A stretch of DNA of 64,000 nt from Actinomycetes bacterium (GCA_023404955.1 JAEXZY010000008.1:1-64000), one strand, 5' to 3'; positions 35,358 through 42,905 are shown, numbered from the stretch's first letter. The notes: a model not told the origin generated them from the letters alone. A program made the numbers and translations.

Positions 35358-35440
35358 GCGGGCGTGGCGGAACGGCAGACGCGCGGTCTTTAGGTGTCCG
35401 TGTTCGAAAGAGCGTGGGGGTTCGAATCCCCCCGCCCGCA
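35358..35440 (+). tRNA. tRNA-Leu, anticodon UAG
   Basis: The 83-base class II tRNA has a perfect 7-bp acceptor stem (GCGGGCG with CGCCCGC), a 3-bp D stem, a T arm GGGGG-TTCGAAT-CCCCC at 35416-35432, a long variable arm (GTTC-GAAA-GAGC) and discriminator A. The anticodon loop TTTAGGT gives UAG, which reads CUN leucine codons. CCA is not encoded. The anticodon stem has one U-U mismatch (30:40). The LLM oxidoreductase gene starts 45 bases downstream. Confidence 0.95.
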
Positions 35441-35484
35441 CTCCATTCGGAATATCTGCATCCATCTGACAGGTTGGCGGGGGT

Positions 35485-36399
35485 ATGCCCCATGGAGTTG
35501 TGCTGACCGCGGACCGGACTGCAACGAACCTCGTCGACGACGCAATCGCCCAGGCGCAAGCGGCCTACGATGCCGGCGTCCGACAGGTCTGGCTCGCGCA
35601 GCGCGTCGACTACGACGCGATTGCACTCGCGGGACTCATCGGGGCAGCGGTGCCCGGGCTCGGGGTGGGCACGTCGGTGGTGCCGATCAACCCGCGTCAC
35701 CCGCTGATCATCGCGGCTGCCGCACAGACTGCCCAGGCCGCATCGCACGGCAATTTCAGTCTCGGGCTCGGGCTCGGTGCCCCTTCGGTCGAGTCGCAGA
35801 CATTCGGCCTCACCGTCGACAAACCGGTGCGGCGGTTGCGCGAGTACCTGACGGTGCTGCGGTCGATCGTCGACGACGGCACCGCGGATTTCCACGGCAG
35901 TGAGGTCACTGCTCATCCGGAGTGGCCCGTCGACGTGCCCGGGGGAGCGCCGCTGCCCATCTACGTCGCCGCAATGGGGCCGCAGGCGCTGCGCGTCACC
36001 GGCGAACTCGCCGACGGCACCCTGCCCTACCTGGCGGGCCCGCGAACGATCGGCGAATTCATCGCCCCGACGATCGCGAAGGCAGCGAGCGACGCTGGTC
36101 GTCCGCAACCGCGGATCATCGCCATGGTTCCCGTCGTGATCGACGACGACCCCGACGCAGCCCACGCGTACGCGGCGCAGGAACTGGCCTTCTACGCCAC
36201 CATCCCGTCATATCAGGCGGTGATTGCCCGCGAAGGAGTCGACAGCGTGGCGGATCTGGCCGCCGTCGGCACCGCCGAAACGGTATCGCGCCGGCTACAG
36301 GCCTATCTCGAGGCTGGCGCCACCGATGTCGTGCCCACGTCGTTGTGTGGCAATCGTGCTGAGCTGGAACAGCTTTGGCAGGTGGCAGCCGGATTGTAG
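35485..36399 (+). CDS. LLM-class F420-dependent oxidoreductase
   Basis: The 304-residue protein has a TIM-barrel luciferase-like fold with AGVRQVWLAQ near the start, the cis-peptide region GTSVVPINPRHP and SLGLGLGAPSVES, and C-terminal YLEAGATDVV. In mycobacteria such proteins use cofactor F420 rather than FMN. The substrate is unknown. It stands alone directly after tRNA-Leu and converges on the small monooxygenase gene at 36439. Confidence 0.88.
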   Translation: MPHGVVLTADRTATNLVDDAIAQAQAAYDAGVRQVWLAQRVDYDAIALAGLIGAAVPGLGVGTSVVPINPRHPLIIAAAAQTAQAASHGNFSLGLGLGAPSVESQTFGLTVDKPVRRLREYLTVLRSIVDDGTADFHGSEVTAHPEWPVDVPGGAPLPIYVAAMGPQALRVTGELADGTLPYLAGPRTIGEFIAPTIAKAASDAGRPQPRIIAMVPVVIDDDPDAAHAYAAQELAFYATIPSYQAVIAREGVDSVADLAAVGTAETVSRRLQAYLEAGATDVVPTSLCGNRAELEQLWQVAAGL

Positions 36400-36438
36400 T
36401 GTCACCACAAGACTGCAGGGCCCGCCCCAGCGTGGCAG

Positions 36439-36762
36439 CTAGCCGACTTTCATCTCACCCATCTCCGACCAGCCGGTTGCATCGATCTCCTGGCTGATGA
36501 TCAGCGGCGTCGAGGCCAGCCACCCCGGCGCTTCGGCGACGAACTTGTGGAAGTGCTCGCCGCTGACATGGTCTTTGCCGGCGTCGCCGTCCCGGAACCC
36601 CTCGACCAGCACGTACTCGTTCGGGTCTTCGAGGCTTCGTGACCACTCGAACCACATGTTGCCCGGCTCGTTTCGCGTGGCCTGGGTGAATTCGGCGACG
36701 AGGTTCGGGAACTCCTCCACGTGATCGGGCTTGGGTCGGAACTTCACGACGATGAAAATCAT
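36439..36762 (-). CDS. Antibiotic biosynthesis monooxygenase (ABM) domain protein
   Basis: The roughly 107-residue ferredoxin-like protein shows the ABM pattern MIFIVVKFRPKPDHVEEF, EPGNMWFEWSRSLEDPNEYVLVEGF and a C-terminal HVSGEHFHKFV. Relatives are cofactor-free oxygenases or quinol-handling proteins. It is the last gene of the operon 39566-36439, 14 bases after the alcohol dehydrogenase. ATG codons at 36771 and 36762 are both possible starts; the first has AGAGG very close. Confidence 0.83.
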   Translation of the reverse strand: MIFIVVKFRPKPDHVEEFPNLVAEFTQATRNEPGNMWFEWSRSLEDPNEYVLVEGFRDGDAGKDHVSGEHFHKFVAEAPGWLASTPLIISQEIDATGWSEMGEMKVG

Positions 36763-36776
36763 GCAGATCATGTCCT

Positions 36777-37811
36777 CTACGGGATCAGGATGGCTCGTCC
36801 GCGTACGTTGCCGCTGTCGAGATCGGTGATGGCGGACTGGAAGTCATCCAGTGCGTACTTCTGCGTGTGCAGGTTGACCGCGCCGCGGGCCGCGAGCGCC
36901 ATCAGGTCGCACAGGTCGTTGTAGGAACCGACCAGGTTGCCGATGAAGTTGATCTCGGTGGAGATGATGTCGATCGTGGGGACGTCGATGTTCTCGCCGT
37001 ACCCGACGACGTGGTAGTCACCCGCGCGGCGCAGCATCGCCACCCCCTCGGCCGTCGCGCCGCCTTCGCCGACGAAATCGACCACGACCTCGGCGCCGTT
37101 CCCACCGGTCAGGTCCAGAACGCGGTCGACCTGCGAACCGTCGGCGACGACTCCGTGGTCAGCGCCGATGGCCTCCGCGAGTTTGAGGGCGTCGGGGTTG
37201 CGATCGACGACGATCAGCTCGGCGGGGGACAGTGCTTTGAGTACCTGAATTCCGATGTGGCCCAGGCCTCCTGCGCCGATCACCACGGCCCGGTCCCGCG
37301 GACCCAGCCGCCTGGCTGCCTTGGCCGCTGCGTGGTAGGCCGTCAGGCCGGCGTCGGCGAGGGCCGCGACATCCGATGGTTCCAGGGCGTCGTCGATGCG
37401 CACCACGCTGCGGGCCGAGGTCTTCAAGTAGTCGGCGTAACCGCCATTGGTGTCGATACCGGGGAACTGGTTGGCCTCGCAATGGACGTCGTCACCGGAT
37501 CGACAGGCCCGGCACAATCCGCAGGTGATCAGCGGGTGAACGATGACCTTGTCGCCCTCGGCGACGTTGGTGACCGCCGAACCGACGGCTGCGACCCAGC
37601 CGGCGTTCTCGTGGCCGATCGTGTACGGCAGCTGCACCTGTGACTTCTCGGCCCACTGCCCCTCGAGGATGTGGAGGTCGGTGCGGCAGACTCCGGCACC
37701 ACCGATCTTGACGATCACGTCGAACGGTCCGGCCGGGGTGGGCACCGGCAGTTCGGTCATCTCCAGGTTCTGGTGATAGCCGACAACCTGGACGGCGCGC
37801 ATGGTGGACAT
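36777..37811 (-). CDS. Zinc-dependent alcohol dehydrogenase, NAD-type
   Basis: The 344-residue medium-chain dehydrogenase has the catalytic-zinc Cys in GAGVCRTDLH, His/Glu in IGHENAG, four structural-zinc Cys in CGLCRACRSGDDVHC, and a Rossmann motif VIGAGGLGHIG followed by an Asp (VVDRNP) that favours NAD over NADP. It closely resembles the alcohol dehydrogenases next to propane/phenol monooxygenase (Prm/Mim) genes, where it oxidises the alcohol product. It starts 1 base after the DUF59 gene stop, so it is in one operon with it. Confidence 0.92.
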   Translation of the reverse strand: MSTMRAVQVVGYHQNLEMTELPVPTPAGPFDVIVKIGGAGVCRTDLHILEGQWAEKSQVQLPYTIGHENAGWVAAVGSAVTNVAEGDKVIVHPLITCGLCRACRSGDDVHCEANQFPGIDTNGGYADYLKTSARSVVRIDDALEPSDVAALADAGLTAYHAAAKAARRLGPRDRAVVIGAGGLGHIGIQVLKALSPAELIVVDRNPDALKLAEAIGADHGVVADGSQVDRVLDLTGGNGAEVVVDFVGEGGATAEGVAMLRRAGDYHVVGYGENIDVPTIDIISTEINFIGNLVGSYNDLCDLMALAARGAVNLHTQKYALDDFQSAITDLDSGNVRGRAILIP

Positions 37812-37812
37812 G

Positions 37813-38532
37813 TCAGTGGGCTCCTTGCATCACGGCGGACAGGGGAAAGAAGCTCGCGGGCTCCTCGGCGTAGCGGGTGCGCAGCAATCCGCGGCAGAAG
37901 TGGGCGTTGCCGTCGATCGAGATGCGTGTCGAGCGCGCCCGACGCAACGCCATCGGCACGTCCTCGTAGGGTCGTCCGTATTCGTCGACGAGCACCAATT
38001 CCTCAGGTGTCGTGGGCATTCCGAGTGCCGATCGGCGGTGCAGCAGCGCGTCCGCCTCGGCGCCGACCGGCAGGTCAGCGATGCGAACCGACCCCATCGA
38101 CTCCTCAGACCGCGACGGGTCTGATCGCAGTAGCGCAGTCAGGCAGCGCTCCATCGCCGCCGTGTGGGCCTTGCGCTTGAAGGTCATGCGTAGGTCGTCG
38201 AGCGAGTCCTCGGCCTCGTGGGCGAAGGTGCCTCGGTACCCGGCATCGCTGGCCAGCCCGGCGTTGATGATGTGCGAATCGTGGTGATCGTCGAGTTCGA
38301 CCACCACCTGACGCGTCCACTCCAATTCTGTGAGAGCGTCTTTGGCATCCGATGCCATCAGGTAGGCGAAGTTCGGTGAGCAGAACGACGTCGGCAGCCG
38401 CAGGTTGACCTTGACGTTTCCCGACGGGGACACCACCAGCGAACGGATGAAGCCCAGATCGGTGATCGGTTCGTCGAGTTCGGGGTCGACGACGGCTGAC
38501 AACGCAGCCATCGTCTCGGCCTCGCGGCTCAT
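37813..38532 (-). CDS. DUF59 (MIP18-type) iron-sulfur/metal assembly-like protein
   Basis: The 239-residue protein starts with a DUF59 domain (about 5-95): VVDPELDEPITDLGFIRSLVV and PTSFCSPNFAYLMASDAKDAL, whose Cys lies at a position used for metal binding in the family. The C-terminal 140 residues are not recognised. DUF59 genes of this long form accompany binuclear-iron monooxygenase operons, where a metal-insertion role has been proposed. The start overlaps the amidohydrolase stop (ATGA). Confidence 0.85.
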   Translation of the reverse strand: MSREAETMAALSAVVDPELDEPITDLGFIRSLVVSPSGNVKVNLRLPTSFCSPNFAYLMASDAKDALTELEWTRQVVVELDDHHDSHIINAGLASDAGYRGTFAHEAEDSLDDLRMTFKRKAHTAAMERCLTALLRSDPSRSEESMGSVRIADLPVGAEADALLHRRSALGMPTTPEELVLVDEYGRPYEDVPMALRRARSTRISIDGNAHFCRGLLRTRYAEEPASFFPLSAVMQGAH

Positions 38533-39566
38533 GCGTTCGCCATCTCGTCGGCGCCGCGCGGGCCGACCGCAGGCTCGTCGGCGTCGGGAAGCGACAGCTC
38601 GGCCGGCACGGGGATGTCGTAGAGCTTTGCGGCGTTGAGCCCGAGGATCTTCTTCTTCTGGTCGACAGTGATCTGCGGATACTCGCCGAGATCGTCGGGG
38701 ATGTTGAAGTCGACGAATGCTTCGACGAGCCACTTCGGTGTCCACAGCGCGTAGTCGGAGGAGAAGAAGATCCGGTCTTCGCCCACCCAGTACAGGAGCT
38801 CACCCATGATCTGCGCGAAGTACTTCGGGCGCGTGTGGATGAACGGCATCGCCACGGCGAGCCCCGCGTACACGTTCGGTTCCTGGGTGGCGATCCAGCA
38901 GAAGTCCTCGAGCCGGGGGAGACCGCAGTGTTCGACGACGAAGTTCAGGTCGGTGAAATCGGAGGCCACATGGTCGACGTCGGCGACGTCGAAGGCGTCT
39001 CGGTCCAGCGGGCGGATCGTCGGGCCCTTGTGGATGTGGATGTTGCGGATGCCGAGTTCGCGGCAGGCCTCGAAGTACCGGTAGGCCCATGGGTCGTCGA
39101 GCTTCCAGCCGCGGGACTCGCCGTGCCACTCGGCGGTGTAGAGCTTGACGCCTTTGAGGTCGTACTTCTCCGCGTCCAGGTGCAGCTGCTCGAGTCCCAT
39201 CTCGCCGTTGCGCGGGTCGAAGTGGTGGTTGTAGGTGAGCTTGTCCGGATGCGCCTTGGCCAGGTCGGATGCCTCGGCGGTCTGTCCGAAGCCTTTGTAG
39301 TAGAACTCGCCGAGGTGGGCCGGCTGAAAGATCGCGTGGTCGACGTAGCCGACCTCGAACAGGTCGTGCATCAGCCGCTCTCCGCCCTGGTAGAGGTAGT
39401 CCTCGTAGGAGCACTGCTCGGACTCGGGGGAGAGGTTGCGGTGGTAGTCGTAGAAGCAGTCGATGAACTGCTTGCCGTGGATGTTGCGCTGGTTCTCGGG
39501 CCGGGCATCCCACAGCGCGATATGGGCGTCGACGATGAAGAAGCTGGTGCCGTCCTTGGTGTACAT
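38529..39566 (-). CDS. Amidohydrolase-2 family protein of the Mim/Prm type
   Basis: The 345-residue TIM-barrel protein belongs to the amidohydrolase 2 family (PF04909-like). Metal-site residues are seen as His in IHIHKGP, His in VVEHCGLP and Asp in FFSSDYALW, but the usual N-terminal HxH is reduced to VDAHIALWD, which keeps only one His. It is the first gene of an operon with DUF59, alcohol dehydrogenase and an ABM protein; the same first three gene types accompany mycobacterial MimABCD monooxygenase. AAGGAG precedes the ATG, and a CRP-type site lies 23 bases upstream of it. Confidence 0.87.
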   Translation of the reverse strand: MYTKDGTSFFIVDAHIALWDARPENQRNIHGKQFIDCFYDYHRNLSPESEQCSYEDYLYQGGERLMHDLFEVGYVDHAIFQPAHLGEFYYKGFGQTAEASDLAKAHPDKLTYNHHFDPRNGEMGLEQLHLDAEKYDLKGVKLYTAEWHGESRGWKLDDPWAYRYFEACRELGIRNIHIHKGPTIRPLDRDAFDVADVDHVASDFTDLNFVVEHCGLPRLEDFCWIATQEPNVYAGLAVAMPFIHTRPKYFAQIMGELLYWVGEDRIFFSSDYALWTPKWLVEAFVDFNIPDDLGEYPQITVDQKKKILGLNAAKLYDIPVPAELSLPDADEPAVGPRGADEMANA

Positions 39567-39588
39567 GGATCTCCTTCGAGCTGGCTGA

Positions 39589-39604
39589 TGTGAGGGTTGT
39601 CACA
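39589..39604. promoter_or_regulatory. Perfect CRP-type binding site
   Basis: The 16 bases read TGTGA-GGGTTG-TCACA, an exact match to the CRP consensus TGTGA-N6-TCACA that mycobacterial CRP (Rv3676) shares; the symmetry extends to 7-bp arms (39587-39593 with 39600-39606). It sits 23 bases before the amidohydrolase ATG and about 112 bases before the regulator start. For the leftward operon it lies near or after the transcription start, which would favour repression; for the regulator it could activate. Confidence 0.7.
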
Positions 39605-39653
39605 TCGCTGCAGCGAGGTTAGGCCTCGACCTCTGACGAGGGCAGAGCCACGG

Positions 39654-39670
39654 CGTCTCAATCTGAGACG
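39654..39670. promoter_or_regulatory. Inverted repeat, candidate operator of the MimR-like regulator
   Basis: CGTCTCA-ATC-TGAGACG is a perfect inverted repeat with 7-bp arms and a 3-base centre. It lies midway in the region between the amidohydrolase operon and the divergent AcoR/MimR-type regulator, 46 bases before the regulator GTG and 88 bases before the amidohydrolase ATG. This is the expected place for an enhancer-binding-type regulator to control both sides. The assignment to this regulator is inference. Confidence 0.5.
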
Positions 39671-39715
39671 GCCGCCCACCTGCGCCGACGGCGCGATACT
39701 GGCAAGTTTTGTAAC

Positions 39716-41197
39716 GTGGATCACATGCCGAACGGACTACCGGCGCGGGTGGACGCACTCACCGTTCAGCGGGGTGAGGTGTCGGACCGGCTCCTGGCGT
39801 CATGGCAGCGCAGCGAGGACTACGGCATCTCACTCGACGGGGTGGAACCGGTGTTCACCGGGACCGAGGACCTCGGTTCGCTGTTCTTCGAGTGTGGCAA
39901 CGCGGTGCTGAACGATCTGCACCGAACACTCGTCAACGAGCCGATCAGTCTGATGCTGACCGACGCGGACGGCGTGGTCCTGTCCCGACTGTCCGGTGAC
40001 CACAGCCTGTTGCAGGCCCTCGACGATGTGCACTTGGCACCCGGTTTCGCCTACTCCGAGCGCGACGTCGGGACCAACGGTCTCGGCCTCGCCCTGGCCG
40101 ATCGCGCGCCCACGCTGGTGCGCGCCGATCAGCACTATGCGTTGAGCCTCAACAGATTCACATGTGCGGCGGTCCCCGTGCTGGACCCCACGTCGGGCCG
40201 TCTCGAAGGCAGTGTCAACCTCACCACCTGGTCTCAGTCCTCGGCCGATCTCCTGCTGGCACTCGCCCGATCAGCCGCCAGCAACACCGCCGCGATGATG
40301 CTGGCCCGCGACTCCGGCCGACGGGTCCGACCGACGCCGCGCGGCGACGTGTTTCGCGTCGAGGTGCCCGGCCTGGAGCCGGCTTCCGGCACGTCGAACT
40401 CTCTCGGCTCGGCCTGGAAGGCCGCGGTCGCCCATGCGGCCGATGCGATGGCGGCAGGCAGCATCGTCGCCGCGATCGGAGAGCCTGGCGCGGGTCGAGC
40501 CACTGCACTGGGCCAGGCGGCACGCCGGGCTCATCCCCGCGATCGCATCCTCTCCGCGGGCGCGCCGGGGCCCGACGATGTGCCGACCTGGCTCGGCTTG
40601 TGGACTCCAGAGTTGGGCAAGTCTCACACCGCGGTGATCGTCCGCGACGTGGACCTGCTGCCGGCATGGGCGGCCGAACGGCTCAGGGACTTGGCCAGCC
40701 GGGCGGGCGGCGGGTCCGGGGTCCCTTTCGCGGTGACCGCGGAGCGGTTCGCCGACATTCCGGCTGCGCTGGCCCGCCTCGTCGACACCGTCGTCGAAGT
40801 GCCGCCGCTCCGCGAGCGCGACGGTGACGTGCCGGTGTTGGCCGCGCACATAGCCCGCCGGGCGCGCGGCCGCGAGGTCGCATTCACTGCGGCGGCAGCG
40901 CGGGCCCTGCAGAGTTACGGGTGGCCGGGTAACGCTGATCAGCTGAGCGCGGTGGTCCGCAACGCGGTGAGTCGAACCGACGTCGTCGACACCGGCCACC
41001 TGCCGTCAGAAGTCCTGGCCGGCAGTACTCGTCGGTTGTCGCGAATCGAGGCGTTCGAGCGGGGGGAGATCATCCGGGTGCTCGGCAACGGCGCGCCAAC
41101 GATGGCTGACGCGGCCAAGGATCTCGGCATGAGTCGGGCGACGCTCTATCGCAAGATCGCGCAGTACGGCATCGACGCCGCGCGACTGCACGGGTGA
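39716..41197 (+). CDS. AcoR/MimR-type transcriptional regulator with degenerate AAA+ domain
   Basis: The 493-residue protein has an N-terminal GAF-like sensor (about 60-190), a remnant AAA+ domain (about 235-385) and a C-terminal Fis-type helix-turn-helix (PTMADAAKDLGMSRATLYRKI, about 458-478). Walker A is GEPGAGRA at 255-262, with Arg in place of the essential Lys, and the GAFTGA loop that contacts sigma-54 is absent. Mycobacteria lack sigma-54, so it should act through another sigma factor, as MimR is thought to. It is divergent from the amidohydrolase operon and probably controls it. GTG 39716 or ATG 39725 may be the start. Confidence 0.88.
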   Translation: MDHMPNGLPARVDALTVQRGEVSDRLLASWQRSEDYGISLDGVEPVFTGTEDLGSLFFECGNAVLNDLHRTLVNEPISLMLTDADGVVLSRLSGDHSLLQALDDVHLAPGFAYSERDVGTNGLGLALADRAPTLVRADQHYALSLNRFTCAAVPVLDPTSGRLEGSVNLTTWSQSSADLLLALARSAASNTAAMMLARDSGRRVRPTPRGDVFRVEVPGLEPASGTSNSLGSAWKAAVAHAADAMAAGSIVAAIGEPGAGRATALGQAARRAHPRDRILSAGAPGPDDVPTWLGLWTPELGKSHTAVIVRDVDLLPAWAAERLRDLASRAGGGSGVPFAVTAERFADIPAALARLVDTVVEVPPLRERDGDVPVLAAHIARRARGREVAFTAAAARALQSYGWPGNADQLSAVVRNAVSRTDVVDTGHLPSEVLAGSTRRLSRIEAFERGEIIRVLGNGAPTMADAAKDLGMSRATLYRKIAQYGIDAARLHG

Positions 41198-41198
41198 A

Positions 41199-41441
41199 TC
41201 AGGCAGAGACTTCGACGGGTGCCTGTTCGCGGGCCTGCGAGGTGAAGCAGAACATGCTCGCCGCGAAGCTCAGCACCGCGACGGCCCCGGACAGCACCGC
41301 GAACAACGTCTCCGACAGGCTCCAACTGCCCAACGCGAACGCGAGCGCGATGATCGCCGAGATCATCAGGAACAGGCCGGTGGTAGCAACCGCCTCGTTG
41401 AACGGGTCATCAGCGCTGACGATTTCGGGCCTGTCGGCCAT
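41199..41441 (-). CDS. Small two-helix membrane protein
   Basis: The 80-residue protein has two hydrophobic helices (about 22-41 and 45-65) flanked by an acidic N terminus and a short polar C terminus. GGAGG precedes the ATG. It converges on the regulator gene with a 1-base gap and is divergent from the alpha/beta hydrolase. No family was recognised. Confidence 0.75.
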   Translation of the reverse strand: MADRPEIVSADDPFNEAVATTGLFLMISAIIALAFALGSWSLSETLFAVLSGAVAVLSFAASMFCFTSQAREQAPVEVSA

Positions 41442-41607
41442 GACTTCCTCCTCCGGCTGCCGGCTTCCCAGCGTGCTGGCGAAAAGTTACCCGCTCGTCA
41501 ACGCGGGAAAACCACGATCTGCGTGACTGTCGTCACCGCTCGACATTCGAAGTGTGTTTCGCGACGATCAGTCGCATGATGCCCGCGAACAGGGGAACTT
41601 TTGCTCC

Positions 41608-42504
41608 ATGAGCGACGTGAAGTTCCTCGATCTGCACGGCGATCGACTCGCCTACCGCGACGAGGGCAGCGGCGACGAGGTGCTGCTCCTCATCCACGGG
41701 ATGGCGGGCAGTTCCGACACCTGGCGGTCGGTCATCCCGCGATTGGCCAAGCGCTATCGCGTGATCGCACCGGACCTGCTGGGGCATAGGCAGTCCGCGA
41801 AACCCCGGAGCGACTACTCGCTTGGCGCATTCGCTGTGGGGCTGCGTGATTTCCTCGACGAACTCGATGTTTCCCGCGCGACGGTGGTCGGTCAGTCGCT
41901 CGGCGGCGGCGTGGCGATGCAGTTCGCCTATCAGCATCGGGAGTATTGCCGCCGGTTGATCCTGATCAGCAGCGGTGGTTTGGGCCAGGACGTCGGATGG
42001 ACGTTGCGGCTGCTGTCCGCGCCGGGAGCGGAGTTCCTCCTGCCGGTCGTCGCGCCTCCGCCTGTGGTGCGGGTGGGCAACGCGATTCGCGGCTGGTTCT
42101 CCTCGCACAGCATCCAGTCGCCGCGCGGTGCCGAGATGTGGAGCGCATACGCGTCCCTGTCGGATTCGCAGACGCGGCAAGCGTTCCTACGCACGCTGCG
42201 ATCCGTGGTCGACTATCGCGGGCAGGCGGTCAGTGCGTTGAACCGGTTGTATTTGACCTCGGAGCTACCGACACTGGTGATCTGGGGCGACGACGACCGC
42301 ATCATCCCCGTCGACCACGGCCACGCGCTGGCCGAACTCCGGCCGGCCTGCCGGCTGGAGGTGCTTCCCGGTGTCGGGCATTTTCCGCACGTCGAGCAGC
42401 CCGATGCGGTGATCGGCCTGATCGACGACTTCATCGCTGCGTCGGCGCACGAGGAGGGTTCGGTGGAACCGACCTCATCGAGTCCCAGCGAGCCCGCTCA
42501 CTGA
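41608..42504 (+). CDS. Alpha/beta-fold hydrolase
   Basis: The 298-residue protein has the oxyanion region LLIHGMAGSSDTW, nucleophile Ser in VVGQSLGGGVAM, acid Asp in WGDDDRIIP and His in GVGHFPHVE. This is a complete hydrolase triad of the haloperoxidase/meta-cleavage hydrolase type. The ATG at 41608 follows AGGGGAA at a somewhat long distance; a 54-base upstream extension is unlikely. It is convergent with whiB6, 7 bases apart. The substrate is unknown. Confidence 0.88.
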   Translation: MSDVKFLDLHGDRLAYRDEGSGDEVLLLIHGMAGSSDTWRSVIPRLAKRYRVIAPDLLGHRQSAKPRSDYSLGAFAVGLRDFLDELDVSRATVVGQSLGGGVAMQFAYQHREYCRRLILISSGGLGQDVGWTLRLLSAPGAEFLLPVVAPPPVVRVGNAIRGWFSSHSIQSPRGAEMWSAYASLSDSQTRQAFLRTLRSVVDYRGQAVSALNRLYLTSELPTLVIWGDDDRIIPVDHGHALAELRPACRLEVLPGVGHFPHVEQPDAVIGLIDDFIAASAHEEGSVEPTSSSPSEPAH

Positions 42505-42511
42505 TCAGAGG

Positions 42512-42784
42512 TCACCGTTTGCGGACGGGGTGTCCGTTCCGCTCGGCCAGCGAACGTAGCTGCTTGAGCGCGAACTGCCGATTGCGCCCCCCTTCGGGCA
42601 ACACGATGCCCGCCCACAATCCGACGGCCCCCGGCGTCAGGCATGCTTCGCGGGCGCATTGCCACCTGCGCGGGCAGGACCGGCACAGCTCTTTGGCGCC
42701 CTCGTCCGTCGTGGTGGTCCACCGGTCGGGATCCTGCGTGCACGGCGCGGTCCACGGAACTTCCTCGATCGATACCGGATTCAT
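42512..42784 (-). CDS. whiB6: WhiB-family iron-sulfur transcription factor, WhiB6-like
   Basis: The 90-residue protein has the four cluster Cys in CTQDPDRW, ELCRSCPRRWQC and the turn GLWAGIVLPEGGR, followed by a basic tail LRSLAERNGHPVRKR. CTQDPDRWTTT and LRSLAERNG match what I recall of M. tuberculosis WhiB6 (Rv3862c), a regulator of ESX-1 genes. Here it is not next to ESX genes. AAAGGGG 7 bases before the ATG fixes the start. The divergent region to the TetR gene holds two operator-like repeats. Confidence 0.9.
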   Translation of the reverse strand: MNPVSIEEVPWTAPCTQDPDRWTTTTDEGAKELCRSCPRRWQCAREACLTPGAVGLWAGIVLPEGGRNRQFALKQLRSLAERNGHPVRKR

Positions 42785-42829
42785 GGCCACACCCCTTTCT
42801 CGCTGTCACGTATTCCCCGTTGGTCACGA

Positions 42830-42867
42830 CGATACGCCTGTATGGCTAAGACGATACATTCGTATGG
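42830..42867. promoter_or_regulatory. Two tandem TetR-type operators between whiB6 and tetR
   Basis: The sequences CGATAC-GCCT-GTATGG (42830-42845) and CGATAC-ATTC-GTATGG (42852-42867) are 12-of-16 identical outside the spacer, each with ATAC/GTAT inverted arms. Their centres are 22 bases apart, two helical turns, so two dimers could bind on the same face. They lie 39-76 bases before the TetR GTG and 46-83 bases before the whiB6 ATG. The TetR product encoded at 42906 is the obvious candidate ligand. Confidence 0.6.
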
Positions 42868-42905
42868 TGGTGTTCGCCGGTGGGCGCGTTGTCTACGGTT
42901 AGCCC

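Noticed and set aside
39567..39715. A sigma-54 (-24/-12) promoter for the MimR-like regulator's target operon
   Set aside because: No GG-N10-GC pair of the right type was found, mycobacteria lack sigma-54, and the regulator lacks the GAFTGA loop.
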